From Sphaerolaimus hirsutus (taxonomy: Eukaryota; Nematoda; Chromadorea; Monhysterida; Sphaerolaimidae): a DNA stretch of 64,000 bases. Made by a program: the position numbers and the translations under genes. The stretch covers positions 1,302,001 through 1,366,000 of the forward strand of contig OZ038452.1 in assembly GCA_964036195.1 (NCBI GenBank), written 5' to 3'. The notes beneath the pieces are model-generated. The model searched no databases, was not told the origin of the DNA, and saw nothing but the letters and a program-made list of their open reading frames with translations. Positions within the stretch are counted from its first letter, which is position 1, and each line of letters opens with the position of its first letter. Positions 51,995 through 63,865 of the stretch are shown here, in pieces.

Positions 51995-54900
51995 TCAGGT
52001 GGGGGGCACCTCGGGCGTGCGCCTTGCGCCCTGCACCCTATAAAACTGTGAGTAAACCAGCCCGACCGAGCTGATGGCGTCGCCGATGCCCACCGTCTTG
52101 CTGGGGTGCTTGCAGACGAGCGCCGGCGTGAACACGAACACAACGTCGTTGCGCATCCAGGAGGTCAGGGGGCTGAACGGTGGGGGGTGTTGAATTTGGG
52201 GTTCAAACGATACCGTGGTCAAGCTTTCGATAAGTTGATATTTTAAGGGCGGGTCTCGAAAAAAGGCGTGCCTTCAAAAGTGCCAGTCGACATTTTTGCA
52301 AAAAAATTGTTTAAAACATACTCCATTTTCCGGCAATGCTACTTGTAATAAAGAAAATCGAACACCTAACGGGCAGGATATACACCGATAAGCAAAAAGA
52401 ACACTAAAACATTCTCCAAAAAACTAGCAATTGTTTTACCGATATCTCAATGCATTTATAACGACGGTGTGTCGGTGCCCAAGTAAACCCGGTGCCCAAG
52501 TACGCCCGATGCCCAAGTAAAGTGCCCGTACTTGTGCACCGGGCGGATGTCTACTTGTGCACCGGGAGGCTTTTTACTTGTGCAGTACTTGGGCATCACT
52601 TGTGCACCGTGGCGGTTGGGTACTTAACACGCAGGGTCTACTTGAGAATCCAGGAATTGCTCACCCCCTCCCCGTAGCAGCCCGGACACTCACTCGTGAT
52701 GGCACTCGCGATGAATAGTGATGACACTAGCGATCACCTTCACAACCCGGAATGTTACCCGGACTCGATATTTTTTCTGGTCGTAAATATGAGCACTAGT
52801 CAACTAGCGCTTGTATTTACGACCCGATAAAATATCGAGTCCGGGTAACATTCCGGGTTGTGAACATGAAATGCTGGACGTTTCTGTGACTCGCTCGCAC
52901 AAGTATGGTGCACAAGTACCCCCACAAGTTTCTTGTGCACCGGGCGGGGCGCTTGCACCTGACCGGTGCCCAAGTAAACATCCGCCCGGTGCCCAAGTAC
53001 AGGCACTTTACTTGGGCACCGGGCGTACTTGGGCACCGGGTATTTAAATTTGGGCACCGGTCTTTTGCCTTTATAACTAGCTTCATCAAAACCTTCCATC
53101 AACCTCGCAGACGCACCAACCTATGCGGGTTGAACCTATACACCCTGCCGATCTCCTTGTCGAGCACGAACGTGTAGCCGATGCGGATGTCGACCATGTC
53201 GGACTCGATGCGCGCCGCGTTGCCGCACGCCTGCCGCGCCGCCACTCGCGCGCCCGCCGCCAGCGACGCCGCCAGGTTCGACCAGTCGGCGCCTCTCACT
53301 GCCTGGGGGGGGGGGGGGGTACCGTACCGTAATGTATGGAACCGCGAATTTGGAAATTTATCCTACCGTAGCGGGGATTGGAATTTACCGTACTGTAACG
53401 TTTACGTTTCAGAATTAAAGTACCGTAACGTACCGTACCGTTTTACTTAAAAATTGAAGGTTTACCGTACCATACCGCTTATAGAGGTGTACCGGTTGCC
53501 ACTCTAGGAGGGCGCTATTTGAGTATATTTGGTAAGGCGGTGTAAATGTGAATAATGCGGTCACACCTGAATACCATCCAAAGTGACACGTTTCAGCTTC
53601 AGGCAACATTTTGAATGCTCTGTGAAGAAGTCACGTGAAAATTCAGAATCCCCAACAAAACGGTTCGCTGTTCGTAATCGACTGAGGCCCTCTGTGCATG
53701 TTTAACCGCTGTGCATGTAGACCCTAATTTTCACACAAAATCGCTCATTTTCATACCATTTTGTACATTTTCTCCTTCAAAATCACTAGTTCATGTGTTT
53801 TATTGTCTATTTTCAGCTATTTCTTGTAGTATATGTGCTTATATACCCATTTTTAGTAATTTTTAACCTACTTTTAGCGATTTTTCTACCTTTTTTCCTC
53901 ATTATGAAAAAGCCTATACAATGAACCCCCACGAACCCCCAAACCCAAAAATTGATTTCTTCTAGCTATCTATCCCTCCAGATGAGCGATTAGCCATCTA
54001 TCCAACCCCCTGGAGGGTCAAAGTCTTGAATACTCCTGACATGCACAGCGGGTAAACATGCACAGAGGCACAGGCCCTTCGTAATCGTAGCCATACGCTA
54101 CGAATGGCAAAAACCAGCAAAATACAAAAAAACGAGCCACGCACCAAAAGATGATAAGTGAGACAATGAAAATGAATCCTCTGCAGTCGATTTCCGCTCT
54201 TCACTGGATCATCCCTATCATAGCCATAATTACTCAGGAGCCAATACAAAATCTCCACAGCCTTGTGCACGTGAATGGTGCCAGCGGTGACAGGGAACAA
54301 TTTCTCGGCTGATAAAGCGCCGCCCACTTGCGCTAGGAAGGCGAGCTCCTGTTCGTTTAGACCGAGCGAGTCCACGTAGGGCAGAATCTGAGTAGGGGTA
54401 GGGCGAGATGTTCATGGCGGCGTAGGGATGGTCGGCGTTTTAAACCGTATTTTTGAACGCAGTTTTAAAGGACGGAGCCAAAAAAGGTATGCAATCAAAT
54501 ATTTGGCAAAAAATACCTGAAAAATAGGCAGATTAACTTTAAAAAATCATCAGGAAAAAATCATCAATCAAAAATACAACAGGAAAAATCAAGTACGTTG
54601 CCAAATCTACCCGTAACTCAAACACACCCTACTCATGAGATTCCTAGCGTACAAATGGTCCGAAATGGAAGCCATCTCCAAATGCATGGGTATATGCGAA
54701 CTCAGCTGGCCAATATACCGCCTCAGCTGTCTCAATTTCTCCTCCCACAATTCTCGCGGCTGGTTGTCCAATAAGTGCAGTCCGGACAAAATGACCAAAT
54801 CTGAGGCCATTCCCGCACCCGGTAAAATTTCTATTTGAGAGTAAAATTTCATGTAAAATGTCATGCTAAATGTTAAATTCCCAGTAAAATGGAATACAGT

Positions 54901-57900
54901 ATCACTGGGCACAGGGCCGTATCCAGGGGGGGGCGGGGAGCCCCCCCTCCCGGGGTGAGACCAGAAAGTGGCCGGAAAATGGCACTTTTTCAACATCAGC
55001 GTAAAAATTTTTTGCGCGCGAGCGCGCATTTTTCGCCAGACATAATGTATTATCAGCAGATTTGCTCCCTGTGGCCGAAATCATTAAAAATATACTCAAT
55101 TATGTGCTGTTTGCAGTATTTGTATGTATATTTACATACATATACAGCGTTCCATGGCGCTGGCGCCAACGCCAATGGCGCCATGGCGTTGCGCCTACTA
55201 GTGGCGCCAGCTCCATGGCGCCATTCCGCCACTCTGTACGTAAAATTTTAGGGGGGGGGGGGGGGCTGAGCCCCCCCCCCGCTCGCCGACCTCCGTAAAC
55301 AAGCAGCCCCCCCCGCTCACAAATCCTGGATACGTCCCTGACTGGGTAGTGTACAGGGGTCTCGAATGGGGGGGGTTGGGGGGGGGGGGGGTTACCCCCC
55401 CAAACTGCCCAGCTATCTATCTATCCCGGAGGCCGCTCAGCTATCTATCTATCCCGGAGGCAAAATTTTGGGCTACTACCCCCTAAACCCCCCCCCCCCC
55501 CAAATCGCTCAGCTATCTACCTATCTGGAACGATTTTTCAGAAACTATACCCCAATTTTCGCTCAAAATCGCTATTTTTCATACCTATATATAGATTTCC
55601 ACCTTCAAAATCACTGGTTCATGCGTCTAACTGCCTAGTTTCAGCTATTTTAAGTACTATATGCTCTTGTATACCCATTTTGAGCTATTTCACACCTACT
55701 TTTAGCGATTTTTCTCCCTTTTCTTCCTTCTATGCCCCGAAAAAGCCTATATATCGAACCACCACAACCCCCCCCCCAGAAAATTTTTCAGCTATCTATC
55801 CCTCCGGAGGAGCGATTTGCTATCTATCGAACCACTCGGAGGGTCAAAATTCAAGATACCCCTGGTAGTGTACATTTTGCATGGCATTTAACATGATATT
55901 TTATGTTCCGCGTGACATTATCCAAGGTGCGGGACTGCCACCTGGCTTCTGCGTGGTGATTGTGTTGAACAACATGTCGATCACCATTGAACTGCCGCTG
56001 AAGTGGGGCAAATAATTTGGTAGGCCTAGTTTTAGAGGAATAGCATGAACACATATATTTTTAATTTTTGTTGTTGAAATATTCGAAATATTTTTCAAAT
56101 TCATGTTGAGATTGAGTTGTGCAGGTTTTTCCCACTTCCACTAGAAAACTTTGTCGTTGCAGAAAATGTCGTCAAGTAATGTTTTTACTAAGTACCTAAT
56201 AATACGTAGTATTTAAGTACCTAATAATTCCAGACAATATCCCCTGTCCCAACGCACCTGAACATATCATGACTGGTAATAAATCTAGACGATGTGGGCG
56301 CCACATAATCGCCCCAAATTTCGCCCTGCCGATACTCCATGATGACGTGAAGTTCGTCCTTGCCAATGCGAGTAGAATTTTGCGTCACAATTCTGGGGCC
56401 AGATTCAATTTGAACGTTAGGCGCCCGACAGGCGAGCAAGAAATTATGTGCGTTGTGTGGGGAAAATGGCCCAACCCACATAGGGTTCAAACGGGATTGA
56501 CTTTTCGGGATCGGGATTGTTTTTTTGAAATTTCGGGATCGGGATCGGGATTGGCATTTTTTCGGGATCGGGATTGGGGTCCTGGGATAGAGATTTTGGT
56601 CAATGTTTTGGCATCCACAGTTGTTCATAAAGGTCTAAAAACACTGTTGGATGCCAGAAACGTGACATAAAATGAACGCGGGGGGTTTGCGTTCACATTT
56701 TTGCATGCAAAAACGTCGTTTTTACACTTTTGATAATTTCCAGTAATTTTTCCGGGATCGGGATCCCGGACTTTGGAGTTTCTCGGGATCGGGATCGGGA
56801 TTTGAAAAGTTTCGGGATCGGGATCGGGACTGCTAAATCCCGGAATTTCACGGGATCCGGGATCGGGATCGGGATCCCGTTTGAACCCTAAACCCACACT
56901 AGTTTACCACAGGTTTGGAGAACTCATTTTTCAGCTTCGAACACAATGGTTTTTCCAGAATGAGTCATTTTTATCAAATATTAGGTTGTCAACTAAGTAA
57001 CCTTAATTTTTTGCGTATGTGTGATCGCAAAAAATTAATGTTACTTAGTTGACAACCTAATACTTCGCTGAAAAGTCGCTGAACAAAGTTTATAAACACC
57101 AGTAAACTCGAATCTGGGTACTCATAAATCAGCTTTGAACCTATTTGGGTTTAATTTTCGAATTGCCTTTTAGTTGACGTAGGTAGATTAAAAAGCAAAT
57201 TTAAAACTAAACCTCGAATATGTTCAACACCGATTTATGAGCATCCAATCTTTAATTTACTGGTGTTAGTAAATTATGGCGCGTCGCGCCATTCCGGCAA
57301 ACTTTAAATGATTTCACGAATTTTTGAAGCTAGTGTATGGAATATGGACACAATTTGACGCGCGAGCGCCTGACACTCAAATTGGATCTGACACCTGGGG
57401 TGGAGCAGCGCTTTGGAACGGGGCCCGATCGGCCCCACCAGAACCACGTTGTAATTGGGATACGTCGCAGCGATTTTAGTAGCCATTAGCGCCGCGTTGC
57501 CGCCGATTGCCAGCTGCCAAATTGGGGGTATATTTGCATTTTTACAAGATAATAATAATAATAAGCGTTGTCACGTGAACGGGGGCACCGCTAAGAACTA
57601 TTTTATATACGACATCGATTGTCGAGTATTGCTCACGTCACATTTTTTCAAAAATCACATCTTAACCGTTTTTTTTGTAAAAAGATTTTTTGGATATCGG
57701 ACACATTTTTATTGAGCAAAAATGAGGTATTTCATTAAGCATTTTCATCTATAGGACAGCAAAAATATCGAATATCGACATCGAAAACGATATCGTAATA
57801 AATACTGTACGACATATTGAACGGCGGTTTGGGGTTAGTAATACACTTGAAAAAAAAACATTTGCAGCTTTCCGGATATTCGTTGCCATTCGTCACTTGA

Positions 57901-60900
57901 TTCTCATTTCACATCATGACTAGGGTTGGCCGATGTTTTTTTAAACGTATTTTATTTAAAATCTTGACGTCTGAAATGTTTTTGTTTTTTTAAAAACATC
58001 GACCGAAATTTTTAGTACTAAGCACTAGGTATTTTGCAAAATTTTTGCGCGCAAGCGTTTATTTAAAAATACGTTTTTTATTTAAAAAAACGTTTTTTTT
58101 AAAACATCGAGTTAAAAAAACGTTTTTTTTCAACCCTAATCATGACTGCTCTTTTAAAGAACGCAAACAAATGAAGGCGTGAAATATGGCTCAAACAGGA
58201 CCTTCAGGGTAGCAATTTCACAAATACAGATAAGAGTGAGATTCTATAAACACTAGTTGACGGTCGATCAGTGGTCAACTGAAAACACTCATTCACTCAA
58301 AAGCGGGTAAACAGTTTCAGAAAAAGTTCAAAACCGCAAAAAAAAACTGGACATATTTGAGCCATTGAATGGAAAGCACAGGGAGAAATGAACCCAGTGG
58401 AACAGAAATTATATTTAAAAAAACAAAAGGCATGCTTGTCCTCAATAAATAAAAACACGATGCAAATGTTCATACCCTCCATGGCTGAGTAGAATGGCAA
58501 TTCGGAAAATTTCGGAAAATAAGAAGAAAAAAAGAAAAAAAAATCGAACAATATAAATAATAAGTATTCAAAATGCAATGTGATATACTCACTTCACGCT
58601 GCAGCATATCTTCCGCTACTTTGAGCGCCACATCAAATGAAGACTTGTCAGAGTAGTATCTGAAGTAAAATTGAGTATCCAATCCAGTTTAACATACCGT
58701 ATTTACTCGAATAATTCCCCCGGGGAATAATTTTTTCGTCAGACATTTTTGAGGGGGGGATTATTCGAGGGGGGTAATTATTCAAGTGGGGGAATTATTG
58801 TTTCCTCAAAACGTCTTAGTACGTTTCCATCACACGACATACACATTTACATCCTATCTCAATTGGTAGTGCACATTCCATTGCATTTTTCACACCAGAA
58901 AAAAGTATCGTCAACTAGTTGTCGGGGATCAAAAATGCTACATTCCGGCAACTCAGATGCGTGAAAATGGATGTACGACTATTCCCACGAGGATTTCAGT
59001 GGGAAACTAATAGTGAGGAAACTTGAGAAGCGACAAGTTTCAGTCTCGATTCTCGAAGCAAACACTTCACACAAATTGGAAACTTTCCATAAAATCCGTC
59101 ACTTTAAACAGACCGCCCCTCCACACGCAACATACCCCCAAACCACAAGCCCAAAACCCTTCACAAACCTTTCCGCCGGTGCGCCGGAGCCAAAAAAGTG
59201 CGCAAAAGTCTCCTGCAACTGCTGGAAATCGTCGACTTGCTTGTGGTCCTGCACGGTGCCGGTCGGGGTGATGTTCAGCCGCGACAAAAAGGCGGTGCCT
59301 GGCACGATAACGTCCACGTTGCAGTTGATGCTGTTATATTGGGGGGGGGGGTTTGGGGGAGGATTTTTTTTGGGTGGAGTCGAGTGAGCTGTTTTTTGTT
59401 GGATATCTATCTACGAGTTATACTGTGTGCAAATGGCGCTCCACACGCTGGAAACGCTGGAATGTCAACTGGTTTGGAGTCAACTCATTTTAGCTGAAGT
59501 TAGGTAGCAGGATTATTTTCAAGTGGATATGTGGCAATGTCGAAAAGGAATCAATATTGCCATGTGCATTTGAACAAGGTTTCGCGACCCATAAACTTAA
59601 ATCTTGATGAAAACCATTCGACCAGTTGACATTGGGATGTCAACTGATGTCAACTGCACCAACCGGTTTTCATCAAGATTTCAGTTTATGGGTTGCGAAA
59701 CCAAGTTCAAATGCGCATGGCAAATTGATTCCGTTTCGACATTGCCGCATGTGCACTTGAAATTGTCATGCAACCAAAATTGAGCTAAAATCGAGTTGAC
59801 ACTGAAACCAGTTGACATTCCAGCGTGTGGAGCGCCAATAAATATAACTGTGTGCAAAGGATATATGCCAGTGATGTTTATTTTTATGTATACTGAGAAG
59901 AATATAACAGTCCACTCAGCCACTGACCGAACTTTTCTATGAATTCAATTTACCAAACTCTTCATGTTGTTGTCATGGCTAGGGTTGGAAAAAAAACGTT
60001 TTTTTTTAACTCGATGTTTTTTTAAAAAAAAACGTTTTTTTTTAAAAGCTCCCAGATATGACCTAGTGTCAACATATATAGGTATATCAGACACTGGCAA
60101 TACTATGTGATGTTAAATATGACCATATAATGGCTGTGGAGCCATGGGATAGCATTATAAGTGGTGATTTGTGTCAAAAATATCCATTTTTCATCAACAT
60201 GTCGTTCATATATCGCCTTATAGTCGAATGTTCGTGACTTCAGGTAAAGTTTGGCACGGAATGGTGATCAAACAAGGTTATAAAAGGAGGTTGTTACTTT
60301 GGGAGTGAAGTTACACACTGTGGAGGTACATGGAAGCACATTACCTCAATATTATATATTACAGCAACATATGTCGGCTTATTCACCCATGGTAGCACAT
60401 AGAAATGGATGTTTTGATACTAAAAATGCAACAAAACCAATGAAAACAACCACCAATGTCAATTTGTGTGTGAAATTGCGCGCTTGCGCGCAAAAATTTT
60501 GCAAAATACCTAGTGCTTAGTACTAAAAATTTTGGCCGATGTTTTTTAAAAAAAAAAAACATTTCGGACGTCATGTTTTTAAAAAAAAACGTTTTTTTTT
60601 AAAAACGTTTAAAAAAAACATCGGCCAACCCTAGTCATGGCATTACATTTTTCTCAGTATCTGTCAATTCAAGCCCCCCCCCCTGAGCGAGACACAAAAG
60701 ATACCAGGAAAGGCGCGCATTTGCCGCGCAATATTTATAAACATAATTCACATTTATGAATCAAAACAACAAAGACCACCAAGGACGTATCCAGGGGGGG
60801 GGGGCGGGGCTGCAGCCCCCCCCCTCCCGGGGTGAGACCTAAAAAGTCCCGGAAAATGCAACTTCCTATATATTTTTTGATGTGTTCGCGCAATTTCTTC

Positions 60901-62914
60901 CCCATCCTTGGAAATGAACACATTTTTGCGAATTTCGCTATATATGTATGCATTTTTACGTACATACATATGGAGCGGTTCCTGGCGCTGGCGCCAACGC
61001 CAATAGCGCCATGGCGTGGCGTCTTTGTATGGCGCTAGCGCCAAAACGCATTCCCGCCCCTATATATAGAAAAACTTTAGGGGGGCCTGAGCAAGCAGCC
61101 CCCGCTCAAAAACCCTGGACACGTCCCTGAACACCGCTATGAATGTAAATACTGGTCACAACAGTTCACAGTAAAAATCGCACCGACCCGACAACAATCT
61201 TTTTGAACTGCATCGGCGGCAGTTCTATGATGCGGCTCCACGCTTCCACCACTGCCATTTCATCGGTGAACGATTGACTTTTGCGCGACCGCATGTACCT
61301 GCGATTGGGGTGCGCTAAAGGCCTTACACATACTGGGTGTCAACTGGGGGCACTCCCGGACCCTGTAAAAAGCCCTGTGAGATGTCAAATGTCATGCAAA
61401 GTGTCAAAAGTCATGGAAAATGCCCTGCAAATGGCAACCGAATCATTTTCCATGACTTTTGACACTTTGCATGACATTTGACTAGGGATGGCCAAGGGCT
61501 TTTTTCAAAGGTTTTTTTATAAAAAACGTTTTATTTTTAAAAAGAACCCGACCATCGAAACCGTTTTTTTAATTGTCCATTTGCTTCCATTTGTCCATGC
61601 TATTGTGTCATAATAAGCCGTGATATGTTAGCGTAGTGTAGAATACCCATTCAAAGTGCCTCCATATACTTGTACAGTGTGAAAAATCACTGTTAATAGA
61701 TTAGCCTTCTATTGTAACTTGATTTAAACACTGTTCAATAGCCTACTGCACTTTAAGTGACGAATGTTTGACAAAAGCCGATATACATGATAAGTCGACA
61801 TAAAACGGATATTTTTGACAGAAATCACTACTTATAATGATATCCCATGGCTCCACAGCCATTCTATGGCTATATATAACATCTCAAAGTACTGTCACCT
61901 GTCTGATTTACCTGTATATGTTGACTCATGACCATATGTGGGAGCTTCTGAAAAAAACGGTTTTATTTTAAAATAAAATCCTTTTTTTTGAAAAAACGTA
62001 GTTTTTTAAACCTTGACGTTGAAAAAAAACCTTTTCGGCCATCCCTACGTTTGACATTTTACAGGGTCTGTGATTGGCACCTGGTTGCCATGCAGGGGGT
62101 CTTATAGATTTGAACAATAGCTTGGGTTCATATAAGTGTTCAAAACGGGTCAGACAACCGTCACGGTATCTTCTTTGGAAAATTTCCGGGATGGAAGTCG
62201 GTCCCGATGCCTCAGTTGGTATCCATAAAAAACTCCGGTCCCGGCCCAGATCGACCAGTTTCGGAATTCTTCAGTGGTCCGGGGGGGGCAGTCCCAGACC
62301 ATGTAAAGTGTAAAATGTCATGCAAAGTGTCAAACGTCATGGAAAATGCTCTGCAAAATGGCTACCGGTTGCCATTTTGCAGGGCATTTTCCACGACTTT
62401 AGACACTTTGCATGACATTTTACACTTTACAGGGCGTTTTACAGGGTCTCGGACTGGGTGATTCAATTCATAGGCATTCTTTTTGCAACTTTTTTGATAA
62501 TGTGCAAAAAATTCGATTGGGATTATTGATTTGGATACGGTTTGTACTTCGCATTTATTTGGTTTGGATATGCTTTACATACACATTTGTAATATTTTTA
62601 CAATATTTTAGGCTCTGCTTAGGCTTAGGTACGGTTTGCTTAGGCTTAGGTCTGAGTGTTTTGGTGACACGCTCATTCTCTGGAAGGAGGTACGAGTGTC
62701 ACTTGGACCTAAGCCAATTAGTAAACGAACACTGAGAAATTGTTTGCCCGGGACTGGCACCTGATTAGACAGCAATGCGGTCTCATTCCAACCCAACACG
62801 CGACAGAAATTATCGGGCAAGTTAGATTGCGAACCTGGAGTACAGATAAGCGGCGCTTCCAATGAGTATGGCCAGATGCAGCCATGCGTGTTTAGACCAC
62901 GAAAATAGGAACAT
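51995..62914 (-). CDS. ADPGK: ADP-dependent glucokinase, copy 2
   Basis: Same 12-exon structure as copy 1: 62835-62914, 62081-62268, 61188-61298, 59169-59330, 58593-58659, 57395-57513, 56258-56392, 55942-55997, 54628-54800, 54145-54387, 53121-53302, 51995-52172. Outside exon 2 I find nine base differences from copy 1, all synonymous, so ten of the remaining exons plus exon 1 encode the same protein, including the GIGDAIS catalytic motif and the N-terminal hydrophobic segment. Exon 2 is two bases longer (tctataagaccccc versus tctataaccccc) and has several replacement changes. With the copy-1 splice sites this shifts the frame. An upstream acceptor at 61315 (cctttag|CGCACC) would restore it by adding about 16 bases to exon 3. 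So copy 2 is either functional with that acceptor, or a young pseudogene, or an allele assembled in tandem. Confidence 0.88.
52463..53069. mobile_element. copy-2-specific insertion with cccaagta-array core
   Basis: Perfect 8-bp duplication TTTATAAC (52455-52462 and 53070-53077); copy 1 has the empty site. Both ends carry reiterated ccggtgcccaagta units, and the centre is a hairpin with arms acaacccggaatgttacccg and gtcgtaaata. hAT-like, with yet another repeat core. Lies in ADPGK intron 11. Confidence 0.9.
53691..54077. mobile_element. copy-2-specific insertion with ctctgtgcatgttta ends
   Basis: Inverted ends ggccctctgtgcatgttta and taaacatgcacagaggc; flanks repeat TTCGTAATCG. Copy 1 has the uninterrupted sequence ctgttcgaaatcgtagcc. 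Non-coding core with agctatctatccctcc motifs. ADPGK intron 10. Confidence 0.85.
54801..55941 (-). mobile_element. introner forming ADPGK intron 8 (copy 2)
   Basis: Same borders as copy 1 (CCAG|GTGGCAGTCCCGCACC ... GGTGCGGGAATGGCCTCAG|AT). Two nested insertions: the shared hAT MITE (54912-55340) and a copy-2-specific one (55354-55864). Confidence 0.88.
55354..55864. mobile_element. copy-2-specific hAT-like insertion
   Basis: Ends CAGGGGTCTCGAATGG and, inverted, CAGGGGTATCTTGAAT; perfect 8-bp duplication GTAGTGTA. Contains long G and C runs and tagctatctatctatc microsatellite. Absent from copy 1. Confidence 0.88.
56393..57394 (-). mobile_element. introner-like ADPGK intron 6 (copy 2)
   Basis: Borders as in copy 1 (CCCCAG|GTGTCAGATCC ... 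CTGGCCCCAG|AATTG). Contains the TAGGGTTC/cgggatc element (56481-56890, duplication AACCCACA) and a mariner-type MITE at 56981. Confidence 0.75.
56981..57060. mobile_element. 80-bp mariner-type MITE at TA, copy 2 only
   Basis: Almost a pure hairpin with ends ttaggttgtcaactaagtaa and its inverse, flanked by TA on both sides. Copy 1 reads straight through (atcaaatacttcgctg). Ends of the TTAGGT type are typical of Tc1/mariner relatives. Confidence 0.92.
59980..60633. mobile_element. hAT-like TAGGGTTGG element (copy 2)
   Basis: Counterpart of 30026-30678 at the same site, duplication GTCATGGC, with only poly-A/poly-T length differences. Confidence 0.85.
61299..62080 (-). mobile_element. introner-type element in ADPGK intron 2 (copy 2)
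   Basis: The 5' border is ACCAG|GTGCCAATCACAGACCC. The inverted 3' end gggtccgggagtgcccc|CAG lies about 48 bp before the modelled acceptor, so the acceptor has shifted downstream of the element. A TAGGGATGG-ended hAT-like element (61483-62047, flanks CATTTGAC/CGTTTGAC) is nested inside. Confidence 0.7.
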
Positions 62915-63364
62915 TTTCGTGGATCCTTTTGTTGTCGGCAGCTGAGATTTTTGACCGTTTTTCTTTTTTGATTTATCACTTTGATTTCCTGAGGAACGTC
63001 CACTGTGAAAAAGTAAGGATTACAAAAATTGTTTAGATTAAGGCGGAGCCGAATGAAAATAGGCCAAACTGATAAGCTGGCAAGAAGCCAATCACATTTG
63101 TGCGATGTAACTCCACGATATAAACCTTGCCAATCAGAAAAAAAACACGTAAAATGAGAAAGTAAAAGTCTCCACGAACTTCCACCACGAAAACTTGAAA
63201 AGAATGGAAAGCTACCAAAATTCCACAAAGAGGTAAAATTATTTTAAAAAAATTCGAATGGACCGGCCAGAATGGCCAGTGGAATCATTAAAGTGAGCCC
63301 CATCTCAATTTTTTTGCGACAACAACCGTCACACTTAAATAATACCCCCCCCCCTCATATGTAG

Positions 63365-63785
63365 ATGGCTGTTAATTACGCTGGTAATTATAACGGTTTT
63401 GGTCCAGATGTACTGCATTTACCTGGGCGTTATGCAAATGTATCATACGCACCAACGTCAACGACAGAGAAAAATAGCACACAAGGTTGTAATTGTTGTT
63501 GTATTTTAATTGAATGTTTTAAATTTCTGTAAAGCAAATTAAAAATTTGTTTCTAGCGTTCGAGTGGCTTTTAATGCAAACTTTGATATGCTAAAACAAC
63601 ACATCTGCAAATGTTTGACCCTAGAAAATGCCTTGAATTTTTTCAGCATTTACAAAACTGTTGAAATGCCCACAAGCGTTGGTGATTTGCGACGTTTAAA
63701 CTTGGAAACTACAAAATCCTATGTATTTTTGGAAAGTCCAAGTTTTGAAATCACAGTGAAGGCAAAACAAAGAATATCAGTTTAA
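63365..63785 (+). CDS. unassigned small plus-strand ORF, divergent from ADPGK
   Basis: A first segment (63365-63528, MAVNYAGNYNGFGPDV..., with a CNCCC cluster) and a second (63557-63785, ending SFEITVKAKQRISV) would join in frame. That requires removing 28 nt that start gtaaag and end ttctag. Such a short intron would be exceptional in an animal, and copy 1 is frameshifted, so real coding status is doubtful. No family recognised. Confidence 0.3.
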
Positions 63786-63865
63786 CCAGAGGCCAATACC
63801 TCAAACGGACAAGTAACAAAAAAACTGTTTAATTAGCAATAAGTTTACATATAAGTGGCAGATAC

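Noticed and set aside
62608-63228. 206-codon minus-strand open frame overlapping ADPGK copy-2 exon 1
   Set aside because: It is in a different frame from the conserved N-terminal hydrophobic exon, is broken in copy 1, and has no homology I recognise.
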